Assembly (NCBI GenBank): GCA_023228025.1
Contig: JALOCD010000041.1
Location: 1 to 34,455 of the forward strand
Length of the DNA stretch: 34,455 nt
Direction of reading: 5' to 3'
From: Prolixibacteraceae bacterium
GTDB lineage: Bacteria > Bacteroidota > Bacteroidia > Bacteroidales > Prolixibacteraceae
How positions within the stretch are numbered: position 1 is the first letter of the stretch; each line of letters begins with the position of its first letter. The position numbers were made by a program, and so were the translations under genes. The notes beneath the pieces are model-generated. The model worked only from the letters and a program-made list of their open reading frames with translations. It was not told the origin of the DNA and did no database searches. This document shows, piece by piece, positions 6,686 to 14,585 of this stretch.

Positions 6686-8020
6686 TTAATATTCCCATAC
6701 GGGTATATTTAAAAAGCCGCCGAGCAACCGCAATTCTTCCACGATGTCCCCGTAGGCTACCACAAAGTGCGGTTCCCAACCGTCCTTAATAAACCGGCCT
6801 ACCTTTTCTGAAGATTTGCCACCTTCCGGACGAACTGTTACAGAGGTGCCAAGAAATTTCCGGGGCTCATCCAATGCCTCCGCTTTCATAACAAACAGGC
6901 GGAAACCGTGTTGATCTTTTCCCAAGCGAAGGACGGTGACTTCCCCTGCTTTTAATCCAAATTCCATTGTCGGTCCAATTTTACGGTTGGGGTGCACTCC
7001 CAGTTGAGGACCCTCTTTTTTTCTGGACAAGGAAGTGGCCCCTGCCCCGCAATGCCAGAAAACAATGCCGTCACAGCTTTCGTCAATCGCAACAGGGTCG
7101 CCTAAATAAGTTGGGCCGCCAGTTAGATCAGAGCCGATGAACATGGTGATGACCCCACCAATATCGGTTTCACAGGAGGCTGCAACCCCACTGTCATTTA
7201 GCAGGGACAATACCGAACAGACAGGTGCACCAAAATCGGTAAAGAAATCCGGCCAGCAACGGGAGGCAATGACCCCGACTTTGTTTTCATCTATAAAATC
7301 CTGGTATGCTTTGCGTAAACGACTATGTTTTTGAAGGCTTTCTTCAGGTAGTTTTTCCCATCCCATGGAATGGCTTTTGAGTTCTGTAAGAGAAGCTGAG
7401 AAATCTTCCGGTGCATAGGAAGCGGCCTTTTTCATGATCCCGGAAGCCTCTGTTTGTATTATCCGTGTTCCCAGTTTCCCTGCCAGCTGAGCTTCATCCA
7501 AAGCACCAAATCCGAACCCGGCCGGTTGTGAACCGATCACCCCGATGACCAGGTTTTTTAGTTTTTTTACCATCTCCAGCGCCCTGACTGTCTGCTGAAT
7601 TTTCTTAATTAATTCGGGTTCGTCCGGGTTGCCTAATACGAACCGGAAATCATGGCCCTGCATATAAAGGCTGTTCCCGGCAGAGAATGCACCCGTCAGG
7701 GAGTTAAGTTTCAGTCGCCCCCCATCGATGGAGGGTTCCCTTAATGCCCAGACGATGACCGGACAATCAAAGCGCCGGGTCAGCTCTGTGACAAAATCTC
7801 CACCGATGAAGGTAGTACATTGATAAATTATCAGATCAGGTTGGACAATTGTATCCGCAAAAATGGATAACATCACGGGAGAGGTTATCAATCCTTCAGG
7901 CCTGTTGATGTCGCCAAAGAGACCCTCAAGTAAAGCACAGGATTTTTTGAAGTTGTCTTCGGCATCCGGCATGGAAAAGGTTATGCGGGCCAAAGGGAAA
8001 AATACAATATTAAGATTCAT
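6686..8020 (-). CDS. sqvD: L-fucose/L-arabinose-isomerase-fold ketol isomerase, probable sulfoquinovose isomerase (SqvD-like)
   Basis: This 444-residue cytoplasmic protein has the layout of the FucI/AraA isomerase family. The N-terminal half is Rossmann-like (VIVWALREP near 88-96, IGVIGSQPAGFG near 159-170). The C-terminal half carries the metal site: E284 in CETDIGG, D313/E314 in AIDESCDG and H323 in FWHCGAG. Such enzymes interconvert aldoses and ketoses with Mn2+. In sulfo-TAL and sulfo-TK organisms a member of this family, SqvD, turns sulfoquinovose into 6-deoxy-6-sulfofructose. Here it stands between a GPH-type sugar symporter and DUF4867 plus transketolase genes, which is the expected first intracellular step. 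The alternative substrate is an ordinary deoxy-sugar such as fucose. Family about 0.85, sulfoquinovose specificity about 0.65. Confidence 0.8.
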   Translation of the reverse strand: MNLNIVFFPLARITFSMPDAEDNFKKSCALLEGLFGDINRPEGLITSPVMLSIFADTIVQPDLIIYQCTTFIGGDFVTELTRRFDCPVIVWALREPSIDGGRLKLNSLTGAFSAGNSLYMQGHDFRFVLGNPDEPELIKKIQQTVRALEMVKKLKNLVIGVIGSQPAGFGFGALDEAQLAGKLGTRIIQTEASGIMKKAASYAPEDFSASLTELKSHSMGWEKLPEESLQKHSRLRKAYQDFIDENKVGVIASRCWPDFFTDFGAPVCSVLSLLNDSGVAASCETDIGGVITMFIGSDLTGGPTYLGDPVAIDESCDGIVFWHCGAGATSLSRKKEGPQLGVHPNRKIGPTMEFGLKAGEVTVLRLGKDQHGFRLFVMKAEALDEPRKFLGTSVTVRPEGGKSSEKVGRFIKDGWEPHFVVAYGDIVEELRLLGGFLNIPVWEY

Positions 8021-8048
8021 TTGTATATAATTTGTTTTTCAAAGGTCA

Positions 8049-8116
8049 AATGGAATAGCATGATTGGTCAAATTATGTCCATTTCGGTTAATGATTGAGC
8101 AATCATGGCTATTTCA
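8049..8116. repeat. Palindromic intergenic element, copy 2
   Basis: The arms ATGGAATAGCATGATTG (8049-8065) and CAATCATGGCTATTTCAT (8099-8116) pair with one mismatch and one bulge. The 33-base centre contains CCATTTCGGTTAATGA. The flank GGTC before the left arm and the core match copy 1 at 4024-4082. It lies between the stop of the symporter gene and the start of the isomerase gene, so it is transcribed within the operon. Confidence 0.65.
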
Positions 8117-8127
8117 TAAATTTTATA

Positions 8128-9537
8128 TTAAGCTTTACTTTCTGCTAATTTTCGTTCATTAAGTTCTACCACAATTTCGTTGAACCTCGAATCAGATAGT
8201 TTGTAGAAAAGTCCCATAGCGATTATGGTGGCAACAGCCAATGCAGCCGGGTAAATGAACATAAGCCCTTTGATCCCGTTCAGCGCTTTTATACTTTGAA
8301 CGGCGTTGGGGACATATCCCACCGCAGCTAAGACAAGGCCGGGGATAAAGCCAGCAAATGCCTGTGACATTTTGCGGAAAAAAATAAAGAATGAATACAC
8401 CAGCCCTTCAGACCTGTTGCCCGTTTTCCATTCCCCATATTCAACGGCATCGGACACAAGTGCCCAGTTTAAAGTATTGATAAAAGAGGTTCCGAAGAAA
8501 GCCAGACAGGCAAAGGCGATAAAAGGAACCGGGCTTTTGGCAAAAAACCATGCCATGATATCAGCAAATGCCCAGATGGCACAGCCCAGAATATAAGTCG
8601 ACTTCTTACCAATGCGCCTGACAATAGATGGCACCATGGCAATCCCCACAAAAACACAACCAATACTAAAAAAACCCATGTAGGGAACAAGTGAAATATC
8701 ATTTAGGGAGTACTGGCAATAATAGACCTGAACGGCCAGTTTAACATTAAAGGCCGAAAAGGTAAACAGGTTCACAAGGCTTAAAACCAGCAAAGGCATA
8801 TTCTTGAACAATGATTTATATTTGGAAAGGAGAGATCCTTTTACTCTGGCTTTCGCCTGTTCTTTAGACACATACCGCTCTTTAATTCCCCGATAGGAAA
8901 ACAGTTGAAAAATAAGTCCTAAAAAAGCAAACACAGTTGCCGCAACAACATAGCCTGTTTGCATGCTTTCAAATGCAGTAACAATAGGCATAAATGCTAC
9001 TGTAGTAATAAGTAACCCTGTATTGGCACCAGCCCACCTGAAAGAAGCAAGTTCAGACCGTTCAACAGAATCCTGTGTCATGGCAGGGATCATAGACCCG
9101 TAGGGAATATTGAAAATACTGTAAATAGTGCCAAAAGCCATATATGTAGCAAATGCCCATATTGTCTTGCCTGTAAGACTAAACCCGGGGGTTGTGAAAC
9201 TAACGATTGTAATAAGGGCAAGCGGCAAAGCGGCATAAAGCATGAACGGTCTGAACTTGCCCCTAACGCCAATATTTCTCCGGTTGTCAATCCATGTTCC
9301 AACCGTGATATCAGCAAAACCGTCCCAGATTTTGGTAATCAAAAAAACCAACCCGGCAACTGCAGCAGGCAAGCCCAGGGAATCAGTATAAAACTTTAGC
9401 AGGTAAATCTGCCCCATGTCGAACAAAAGGTTATTTCCTACATCCCCCAGGCCATACGAAAATTTTTCTTTAAAAGGTATTCGGGCTGCGTTTACTCCCT
9501 TTTTCATGTTTGTATCTTCTTGCATTTGGTTATTCAT
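8128..9537 (-). CDS. GPH-family (MelB-like) sugar:cation symporter, candidate sulfoquinovose importer
   Basis: This 469-residue membrane protein has about 12 hydrophobic segments and the glycoside-pentoside-hexuronide signatures KFSYGLGDVGNNL near residue 25, KIWDGFADITVGTWIDN near 68 and GKFRPFML near 93. The two aspartates in the second motif are the cation-site residues in MelB. It would move a sugar across the inner membrane with Na+ or H+. It begins 25 bases after the TIM-barrel gene and precedes the ketol isomerase, so it is the natural importer for that isomerase's substrate. The first ATG is used; internal Met 5 and Met 11 are possible starts and would not change the family assignment. 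No exporter for a C2 or C3 sulfonate product is visible in the window. Confidence 0.85.
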   Translation of the reverse strand: MNNQMQEDTNMKKGVNAARIPFKEKFSYGLGDVGNNLLFDMGQIYLLKFYTDSLGLPAAVAGLVFLITKIWDGFADITVGTWIDNRRNIGVRGKFRPFMLYAALPLALITIVSFTTPGFSLTGKTIWAFATYMAFGTIYSIFNIPYGSMIPAMTQDSVERSELASFRWAGANTGLLITTVAFMPIVTAFESMQTGYVVAATVFAFLGLIFQLFSYRGIKERYVSKEQAKARVKGSLLSKYKSLFKNMPLLVLSLVNLFTFSAFNVKLAVQVYYCQYSLNDISLVPYMGFFSIGCVFVGIAMVPSIVRRIGKKSTYILGCAIWAFADIMAWFFAKSPVPFIAFACLAFFGTSFINTLNWALVSDAVEYGEWKTGNRSEGLVYSFFIFFRKMSQAFAGFIPGLVLAAVGYVPNAVQSIKALNGIKGLMFIYPAALAVATIIAMGLFYKLSDSRFNEIVVELNERKLAESKA

Positions 9538-9562
9538 GTCTTCCTATAGATATCGTCATCAT

Positions 9563-10510
9563 TTAACAAACAGGAGGTTGAAAATAGTTTTTTATAAAGT
9601 CAATATTCTCCTCCGTCTCCTTAATGCACTGGATGTGGTTTGTATGGTCAGTTTCAAAAGTTAACCATCCTTCATACTGTATTTCGGTTAGTTCATGAAG
9701 TGCCTGGATCCAGTCAATCCGCCAATTACTGGATATCGGTCGTCCATTATTTTTCACGTGCACTGCAGCGATCCGTTCTTTTCCCAGAAGTTTGATGCCC
9801 GGCACGGCCTCCTGTCCGTGACCATAATTGTACATATTTTCAAGATCATAATATATTTGTACGTTCGGGTCATCAATCATATCCAGCAGCTTTTTGTTGT
9901 CAGCCGGGCTGAGAGAATTTTCCAAACCCAATATAACTCCTGCGTCTTTAGCTCGTGGGGCAACTTCTTTTAATATTTTTACAATACGATCATAAAAACT
10001 TACATCTGACAATTCAGGGGCACTTCCTCCAAAAAAAGCGATCAACATTACACTAGCTCCCACTAACTCGGTAGCCCTGATAGAGCGTATGATCTCTTCT
10101 GCCGCATCAGGGTTCCATGCTCCCTTACTACTCCATATTCCCGCAGTACTTGGGATTTCCATTCCCCACTTATTTGACTCGGCTTTATACCTACGTGCCA
10201 CATCAAGGTTATACAGGTTTGGATTTCCGGTGGCAACCTGTAATTCAACACCAATAATTCCGGGAATATCGCGTGCGATTTTAAATGCGTCAAAATTTGC
10301 AACCATGTTTTTCTTCGGATCAATAGGATTGCGCAAGCTTGCCTGGCGAATACCTATTTTATAGGGTAACCGTTTTACCCCATTTTCTACCGGCAAATTT
10401 CCGTATGCAATTTCTCTTCCGTTTGCAATTCCCAATAATCCAAGACTGGCTGTGCCCAACATACCAGTCTTAAAGAAATTCCGACGAGAATAGTTTTTAA
10501 ATGAACTCAT
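9563..10510 (-). CDS. Tat-exported sugar-phosphate-isomerase/epimerase-like TIM barrel
   Basis: This 315-residue protein starts with a twin-arginine signal (YSRRNFFKTG at 7-16, then a hydrophobic stretch), so a folded, metal-bearing protein is exported to the periplasm. The rest is a xylose-isomerase-like (AP endonuclease 2 superfamily) barrel with the usual metal ligands E197 (LGLENS), D222 (YYDLEN), H251 (AAVHVKN) and E286 (LTFETDH). Proteins of this kind work with Gfo/Idh/MocA oxidoreductases, either epimerising keto sugars or eliminating an aglycone from a 3-keto glycoside. The Tat-exported oxidoreductase gene lies 80 bases upstream. I infer that both act on the same periplasmic glycoside. 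It is not a phosphate-sugar enzyme despite the database-style family name. Confidence 0.8.
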   Translation of the reverse strand: MSSFKNYSRRNFFKTGMLGTASLGLLGIANGREIAYGNLPVENGVKRLPYKIGIRQASLRNPIDPKKNMVANFDAFKIARDIPGIIGVELQVATGNPNLYNLDVARRYKAESNKWGMEIPSTAGIWSSKGAWNPDAAEEIIRSIRATELVGASVMLIAFFGGSAPELSDVSFYDRIVKILKEVAPRAKDAGVILGLENSLSPADNKKLLDMIDDPNVQIYYDLENMYNYGHGQEAVPGIKLLGKERIAAVHVKNNGRPISSNWRIDWIQALHELTEIQYEGWLTFETDHTNHIQCIKETEENIDFIKNYFQPPVC

Positions 10511-10590
10511 AATACCTCCTTTGTTTTTTCTGAAAAAACTTCGTCTTAAATGTTATAACAGCATGGAATTTATATAAGTATGACATAGTC

Positions 10591-11790
10591 CTATCCCAGT
10601 TCCTTTACATCAATTTCCCTTCTCTCTTTTGCTGAACGTACGGAGGCCTCACATATTTGAACCGTTTGGCGGGCTATGTATCCATCAGGATAAGCTTTCT
10701 CTTTACCTGCAAGTACCAGGGCGAAATGTTTTAATTCCTGAATAACGCCTTCTCCTTCAGGATTTCCTCCTGGAAGTGATATCAACTCAGGTTTCGGGAT
10801 CACAAGCCCCTGTTGGGCAACTCCTTTCGGATTGCCATACTTAATGGAAATCTGTCCACTACCCATTTGAACAGAACCATTAACCCCAAAGAAGGTATCA
10901 GCTGCAGCGGCACCATAGTTATAGACATTGCTACCATAGTTCATCAGTGCATCATTGGCATATCTCACGAGTACCCCGGCATGGTCCATCGAATCCCTTT
11001 TACGAAGTGAAAGATTATTTATACCCTGGATACTGGAAACGGACACGGGCTCGCTATCAAATATCCAGTTGTTCACGTCAATAATGTGGGCCCCCATTTC
11101 ATAAACCACACCACCGCTTTTACTTTGGTCCAAACGCCAGTAACCCACTCCTGCTGGATATTCATCGGCTTCAGGCGCACGCCAGTCGCCCCTGTAATCG
11201 AATAGGTCAGAATACAATATTTTCCCGTTAATTTTAGTCCGGATATTCTCAACCAACATTTTGTAATCTGAGGAATGCCGACGTTGGGTACCGATCTGCA
11301 GGGATTTATGGGTTCGTTTGACTGCGTCTATCATCAAATTACAATCTGCTACAGTCAGGGCCATCGGCTTCTCACAAAATACATGCTTACCTGCTTCCAG
11401 GGCCGCAATGACATACTCTCTATGCGTATAGTTAGGGGTGATGACCGCTATCGCATCGAGATCATCCTGTTTGAACATCTGGTGCATATCGGTATAAAAG
11501 CGCGGTTTGTGGCCGTTTTTGATCAATGCCGCACGTAGACCCATTTTGTGCTCTACGATATCGCAGAGGGCGCTGATTTCAATCTCAGGAACACTGTTTA
11601 ATGCACCGATGATGTTTTTACTCCGGTTGCCACATCCTACAATTCCTATTTTATACTTTTTGCCGGAATTCGAATCTCCATTGACAACGGATTGTGCGAT
11701 AAGCGGACTGCTGGAAAAAGCAAGGCCTGCACTTGCAACGCCACTTATACCAATAAAATTTCGTCTCGAAAAATTTCTCTTGTCATTCAT
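10591..11790 (-). CDS. Tat-exported Gfo/Idh/MocA-family NAD(P)-dependent oxidoreductase
   Basis: This 399-residue protein has a Tat signal (FSRRNFIGISG at 7-17), a Rossmann fold beginning IGIVGCGNRSKN about residue 48, the family EKP motif at 140-142 (CEKPMAL) and the active-site-type histidine H235 in GAHIIDVNNW. Members either oxidise a sugar hydroxyl reversibly or use tightly bound NAD+ to cleave glycosides through a 3-keto intermediate, as in GH109 and in the NAD+-dependent sulfoquinovosidases (GH188). It is the first gene after the strong LacI operator at 11945-11974 and heads the run leading to the symporter and the sulfo-TK genes. As no GH31 sulfoquinovosidase is present, this protein, alone or with the TIM barrel downstream, is the best candidate for releasing sulfoquinovose. 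Family certain; glycosidase role speculative. Confidence 0.85.
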   Translation of the reverse strand: MNDKRNFSRRNFIGISGVASAGLAFSSSPLIAQSVVNGDSNSGKKYKIGIVGCGNRSKNIIGALNSVPEIEISALCDIVEHKMGLRAALIKNGHKPRFYTDMHQMFKQDDLDAIAVITPNYTHREYVIAALEAGKHVFCEKPMALTVADCNLMIDAVKRTHKSLQIGTQRRHSSDYKMLVENIRTKINGKILYSDLFDYRGDWRAPEADEYPAGVGYWRLDQSKSGGVVYEMGAHIIDVNNWIFDSEPVSVSSIQGINNLSLRKRDSMDHAGVLVRYANDALMNYGSNVYNYGAAAADTFFGVNGSVQMGSGQISIKYGNPKGVAQQGLVIPKPELISLPGGNPEGEGVIQELKHFALVLAGKEKAYPDGYIARQTVQICEASVRSAKERREIDVKELG

Positions 11791-11878
11791 AAAATTGCCT
11801 CCTAATTTATTAAGTTATTAAAATTTGTTTGGTAACGTAAAATCATTCTGCAACCCATATATATAATATATTGATAAT

Positions 11879-11907
11879 CAAATAATATTTCAGGTCTCAA
11901 TAGTCAA
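11879..11907 (-). promoter_or_regulatory. Possible Bacteroidota-type promoter before the Gfo/Idh gene
   Basis: Reading the minus strand, TTG (11907-11905) is followed about 20 bases later by TATTATTTG, close to the Bacteroidota -33 TTG / -7 TAnnTTTG pattern but with an extra base of spacing. It lies between the operator palindrome and the gene start about 90 bases downstream. This is weak motif evidence only. Confidence 0.3.
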
Positions 11908-11944
11908 CAGACGCCAAGTCCTTTTATTTATATTTAATATGTCA

Positions 11945-11974
11945 ACCTTAAACTAAACCGGTTTAGTTTAAGGT
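11945..11974. promoter_or_regulatory. LacI-type operator, perfect 30-base palindrome (O1)
   Basis: A perfect 30-base inverted repeat is centred between 11959 and 11960 on CCGG, with the core CTAAACCGGTTTAG, typical of LacI-family operators. It starts 8 bases after the lacI stop codon and lies 155 bases upstream of the Gfo/Idh start. It may serve both as operator for the sulfoglycolytic operon and, as a hairpin, to limit readthrough from lacI. The same core recurs at 13051-13072, 20207-20228 and 20312-20325, with a degenerate copy at 20475-20492. Confidence 0.8.
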
Positions 11975-11982
11975 GAAATTTT

Positions 11983-12987
11983 TTAGCTACCAATAGAATT
12001 TGACAATGATATCTCATATCCAATCTTATCTCCTGTTCCCGTTTTATTAATCATCTCATTTAGCAAAATATTCACAGCTTCACGCCCCATCTCGTCGAGA
12101 GGTATCCTGGCAACATACATAGAGGGCGCCAATGTCTCAAATATTGGATTTCGGTGGATACAGGCAAGCCCATATTGACTAATATTTATATTTTTCTTTA
12201 TAAAATACAATATTGTTTCGAGGGCCAAATAGTGGGTTGTAAAATAAAAACCGTCTATATCCGGAACTTTTCCCAAGAGATTGTCCAATACCTCTATAAT
12301 GTTGTTTGCATAATTGGTCCTCTTAACTTCGCAAAACAAATTCTCATCAAAGGGTATTTTTGCTTCATTTAACGCATCTTTGTATCCTTTATTTCTTAAA
12401 GATATTGTAGTAATACGTGTATCGGTAGTAATTAAAGCGATCTTTTTCTTCCCCTGGGCTATCAATTTATTCACCAAAACAAAGCTCGTTTCTAAATCAT
12501 CAACCACCACATAGTTGGTTTTTAAATCCGGATAAAAACGGTCTACCAATACGAAAGGGAAATTCTCCTTCAAAAGGGATTTCAACTCTTGTCCGCAATA
12601 TTCAGTAGGCGCTATTATCAGGCCATCAACCTGTTTTGTTCTTAACATTCGAATCATTTTCACCTCCTGCAAAACATCTCTTTCGGAACTGCATATGGTC
12701 AAAATATAGCCACTTTTTTTTGCTTCGACTTCAAACTCCTTGACTAATTCGGCATAAAATATATCACCAATAGAGGGAACAATCACACCTATTGTGTTAC
12801 TTATTCCGGTATACAAGCTTTTTGCCAATAAATTAGGTTGGTATCCTTTCTCTTCGACGTATTCCAGGATTTTTTTTTGCGTACCGGCACTTATCCCCTT
12901 TGAAGAACCAATTCCAGACAAAACAAACGAAACGGTAGTCTTTGACACCTTCAAATCTTTTGCAATATCTTTTATGGTTATGCTCAT
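11983..12987 (-). CDS. LacI-family transcriptional regulator
   Basis: This 334-residue regulator has the N-terminal LacI helix-turn-helix (TIKDIAKDLKVSKTTVSFVLSG at residues 3-24, quoted in part: KVSKTTVSFVL), the hinge region near residues 50-60 ending in the LAKSL minor-groove helix, and a periplasmic-binding-protein-like effector domain beginning IGVIVPSIGD. LacI proteins dimerise on palindromes with a central CG, and five such sites are found here, two of them flanking this gene. The one 64 bases upstream of its start suggests autoregulation. Others lie before the Gfo/Idh operon and before susC, so it probably senses a sugar from the pathway, perhaps sulfoquinovose or an intermediate, and represses or activates import and breakdown together. 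The effector cannot be read from sequence. Confidence 0.9.
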   Translation of the reverse strand: MSITIKDIAKDLKVSKTTVSFVLSGIGSSKGISAGTQKKILEYVEEKGYQPNLLAKSLYTGISNTIGVIVPSIGDIFYAELVKEFEVEAKKSGYILTICSSERDVLQEVKMIRMLRTKQVDGLIIAPTEYCGQELKSLLKENFPFVLVDRFYPDLKTNYVVVDDLETSFVLVNKLIAQGKKKIALITTDTRITTISLRNKGYKDALNEAKIPFDENLFCEVKRTNYANNIIEVLDNLLGKVPDIDGFYFTTHYLALETILYFIKKNINISQYGLACIHRNPIFETLAPSMYVARIPLDEMGREAVNILLNEMINKTGTGDKIGYEISLSNSIGS

Positions 12988-13050
12988 AAGTTTAAATCAA
13001 CTTTCAGTTATTTAAGTGATACAAATAAATGTATTTTTTTTTAAATTTCA

Positions 13051-13072
13051 AAATCTAAACCGGTTTAAATTT
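13051..13072. promoter_or_regulatory. LacI-type operator (O2), upstream of lacI
   Basis: A 22-base near-perfect palindrome with centre AAACCGGTTT has one mismatched pair (C13055/A13068). It lies 64 bases before the lacI start and so fits autoregulation. The surrounding 70 bases (about 13022-13092) closely resemble the stretch 20446-20514 around the degenerate operator next to the URO-D gene, so the two regulatory stretches share a common origin. Confidence 0.7.
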
Positions 13073-13211
13073 CAAAAAAGTGCATTTTTTTTATATCCGC
13101 ACTAAAAACTTAATTATACGAAAGAACTTCCTTTAATCCCTAAATCAGTGTATTTTCCAAAAACAGGGTCGCGTCCCTCCTGTGTTTTCAATACTTTAAA
13201 TTCGTCCCACA

Positions 13212-14585
13212 CTAATTCTTTAGTACAATTTTAACAACTGTGTCATATTTAACCGGTTTCTCTGTTGAACTGCCCACTGTGATAAAGAAATTTCCAGTTT
13301 CAGTGTTACTCCACCATGTATTCTGATAGGGCAATTCGGCACCTGATTTCAGCATATATACATTTTTCACATTTCCAGAATCAACTCCCTTAGCATTCAG
13401 TTGTCCAAGATTTGGGTATAACCAATGTGCATAAACCGTATTGCCTTTTTGGGTAAATCTTCCCCAGTCGGGTTTGGTTAAATTGCTGGAGCCACAACCG
13501 TATATACTTTCCCCGCTTTTGTCCATCCATTTGCCAACTTCTGTTAAAATCCCAATACTTTCTTCCGGGATATTTCCGCGGGCGTCAGGTCCTACATTCA
13601 GCAACAGATTGCCATTTTTGCTCACACAATTCACCAAACTGTGGATGATGAGTTCAGGTGATTTCCAGTTATGGTCCTGTTCGGTATAACCCCAGCCACC
13701 ATTAAGGGTCAGACAGGTTTCCCAGGGAACCGGATTGCCGTATTTATCCACAAGTGGTACATCAGGAATACCCTGTTCCGGGGTTTCAAAATCACCCAAA
13801 ATTTTCACCATCCGCTGTTTGGATGAAGAACCTTCATGCGTTGCAAGCCGGTTATCTAAAATGATTTCAGGCTGGTACTTCCGAACCATGTCCACCAATT
13901 CTTTCGCTTTCCACTTCTCACCACTGTATTGGTCAAACGAATAATCGAACCACATAATATCGATTTTCCCGTAATTCTTCACCAGTTCTTCTACTTGTCC
14001 ATGCATGTATTTCAGGTAGTTGTCCCAATTGAAAATACGTTTAGAATATTCCTTATGATCGCGTTGCGGGTGATTACCCACATTCGGATACTCGGGATGA
14101 TGCCAGTCAATGATGGAATAATAAAGGCCAACTTTTAACCCTTCACCCCGAAAAGCATCGAGAAACTCCCGGACCAAATCACGACCACCAAATCGGGTAC
14201 TCAGTTTGTAATCGGTTAACTTGCTGTCAAACAAACAAAAGCCGTCGTGATGTTTTGCGGTTAGAACAGCATATTTCATGCCTGCTGCTTTCGCAGTTTT
14301 TGCCCATGCTTTGGCATCGAAGTCTATCGGATTAAAGTCATCGATGTATTTCTGATATTGTTCTGTTGTCAACCGTTCTCTCGATTTTACCCATTCTCCC
14401 CGAGCCGGAACAGCATAAGCGCCAAAATGGATAAACATACCAAAACGGGAGTTGCGCCACCACTCTGTACGTTTCATTACCTGCTCATAATTCGCCTTAT
14501 ATTCCTTTGAAGGAGCTTCCTGAGCGAAAAGCCCTTTTATGACAGCCAGGCTGGTAATCAGTATTATCCAAACAAATTTTTTCAT
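13212..14585 (-). CDS. GH29 alpha-L-fucosidase-like glycosidase, exported
   Basis: This 457-residue protein has an N-terminal signal peptide (hydrophobic residues 4-20 ending GLFAQ) and the GH29 catalytic barrel: WWRNSRFGMFIHFG at 42-55, TAKHHDGFCLF at 109-119 and the nucleophile aspartate D214 in IDIMWFDYSFD. LLLNVGPDARGNIP closes the catalytic domain and a short beta-sandwich follows. GH29 enzymes remove alpha-linked L-fucose or similar 6-deoxy sugars with retention. The gene lies between susD (360-base gap with a hairpin) and lacI (224-base gap with operator O2), all in one direction. In this locus it would act on a fucosylated glycan taken up by SusCD, or on a 6-substituted 6-deoxy sugar if its specificity has drifted. 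Confidence 0.9.
   Translation of the reverse strand: MKKFVWIILITSLAVIKGLFAQEAPSKEYKANYEQVMKRTEWWRNSRFGMFIHFGAYAVPARGEWVKSRERLTTEQYQKYIDDFNPIDFDAKAWAKTAKAAGMKYAVLTAKHHDGFCLFDSKLTDYKLSTRFGGRDLVREFLDAFRGEGLKVGLYYSIIDWHHPEYPNVGNHPQRDHKEYSKRIFNWDNYLKYMHGQVEELVKNYGKIDIMWFDYSFDQYSGEKWKAKELVDMVRKYQPEIILDNRLATHEGSSSKQRMVKILGDFETPEQGIPDVPLVDKYGNPVPWETCLTLNGGWGYTEQDHNWKSPELIIHSLVNCVSKNGNLLLNVGPDARGNIPEESIGILTEVGKWMDKSGESIYGCGSSNLTKPDWGRFTQKGNTVYAHWLYPNLGQLNAKGVDSGNVKNVYMLKSGAELPYQNTWWSNTETGNFFITVGSSTEKPVKYDTVVKIVLKN

Noticed and set aside
13240..13260. AACCGGTTT near the end of the GH29 gene
   Set aside because: It is a half match inside coding sequence (EKPVKYD) without the outer arms.
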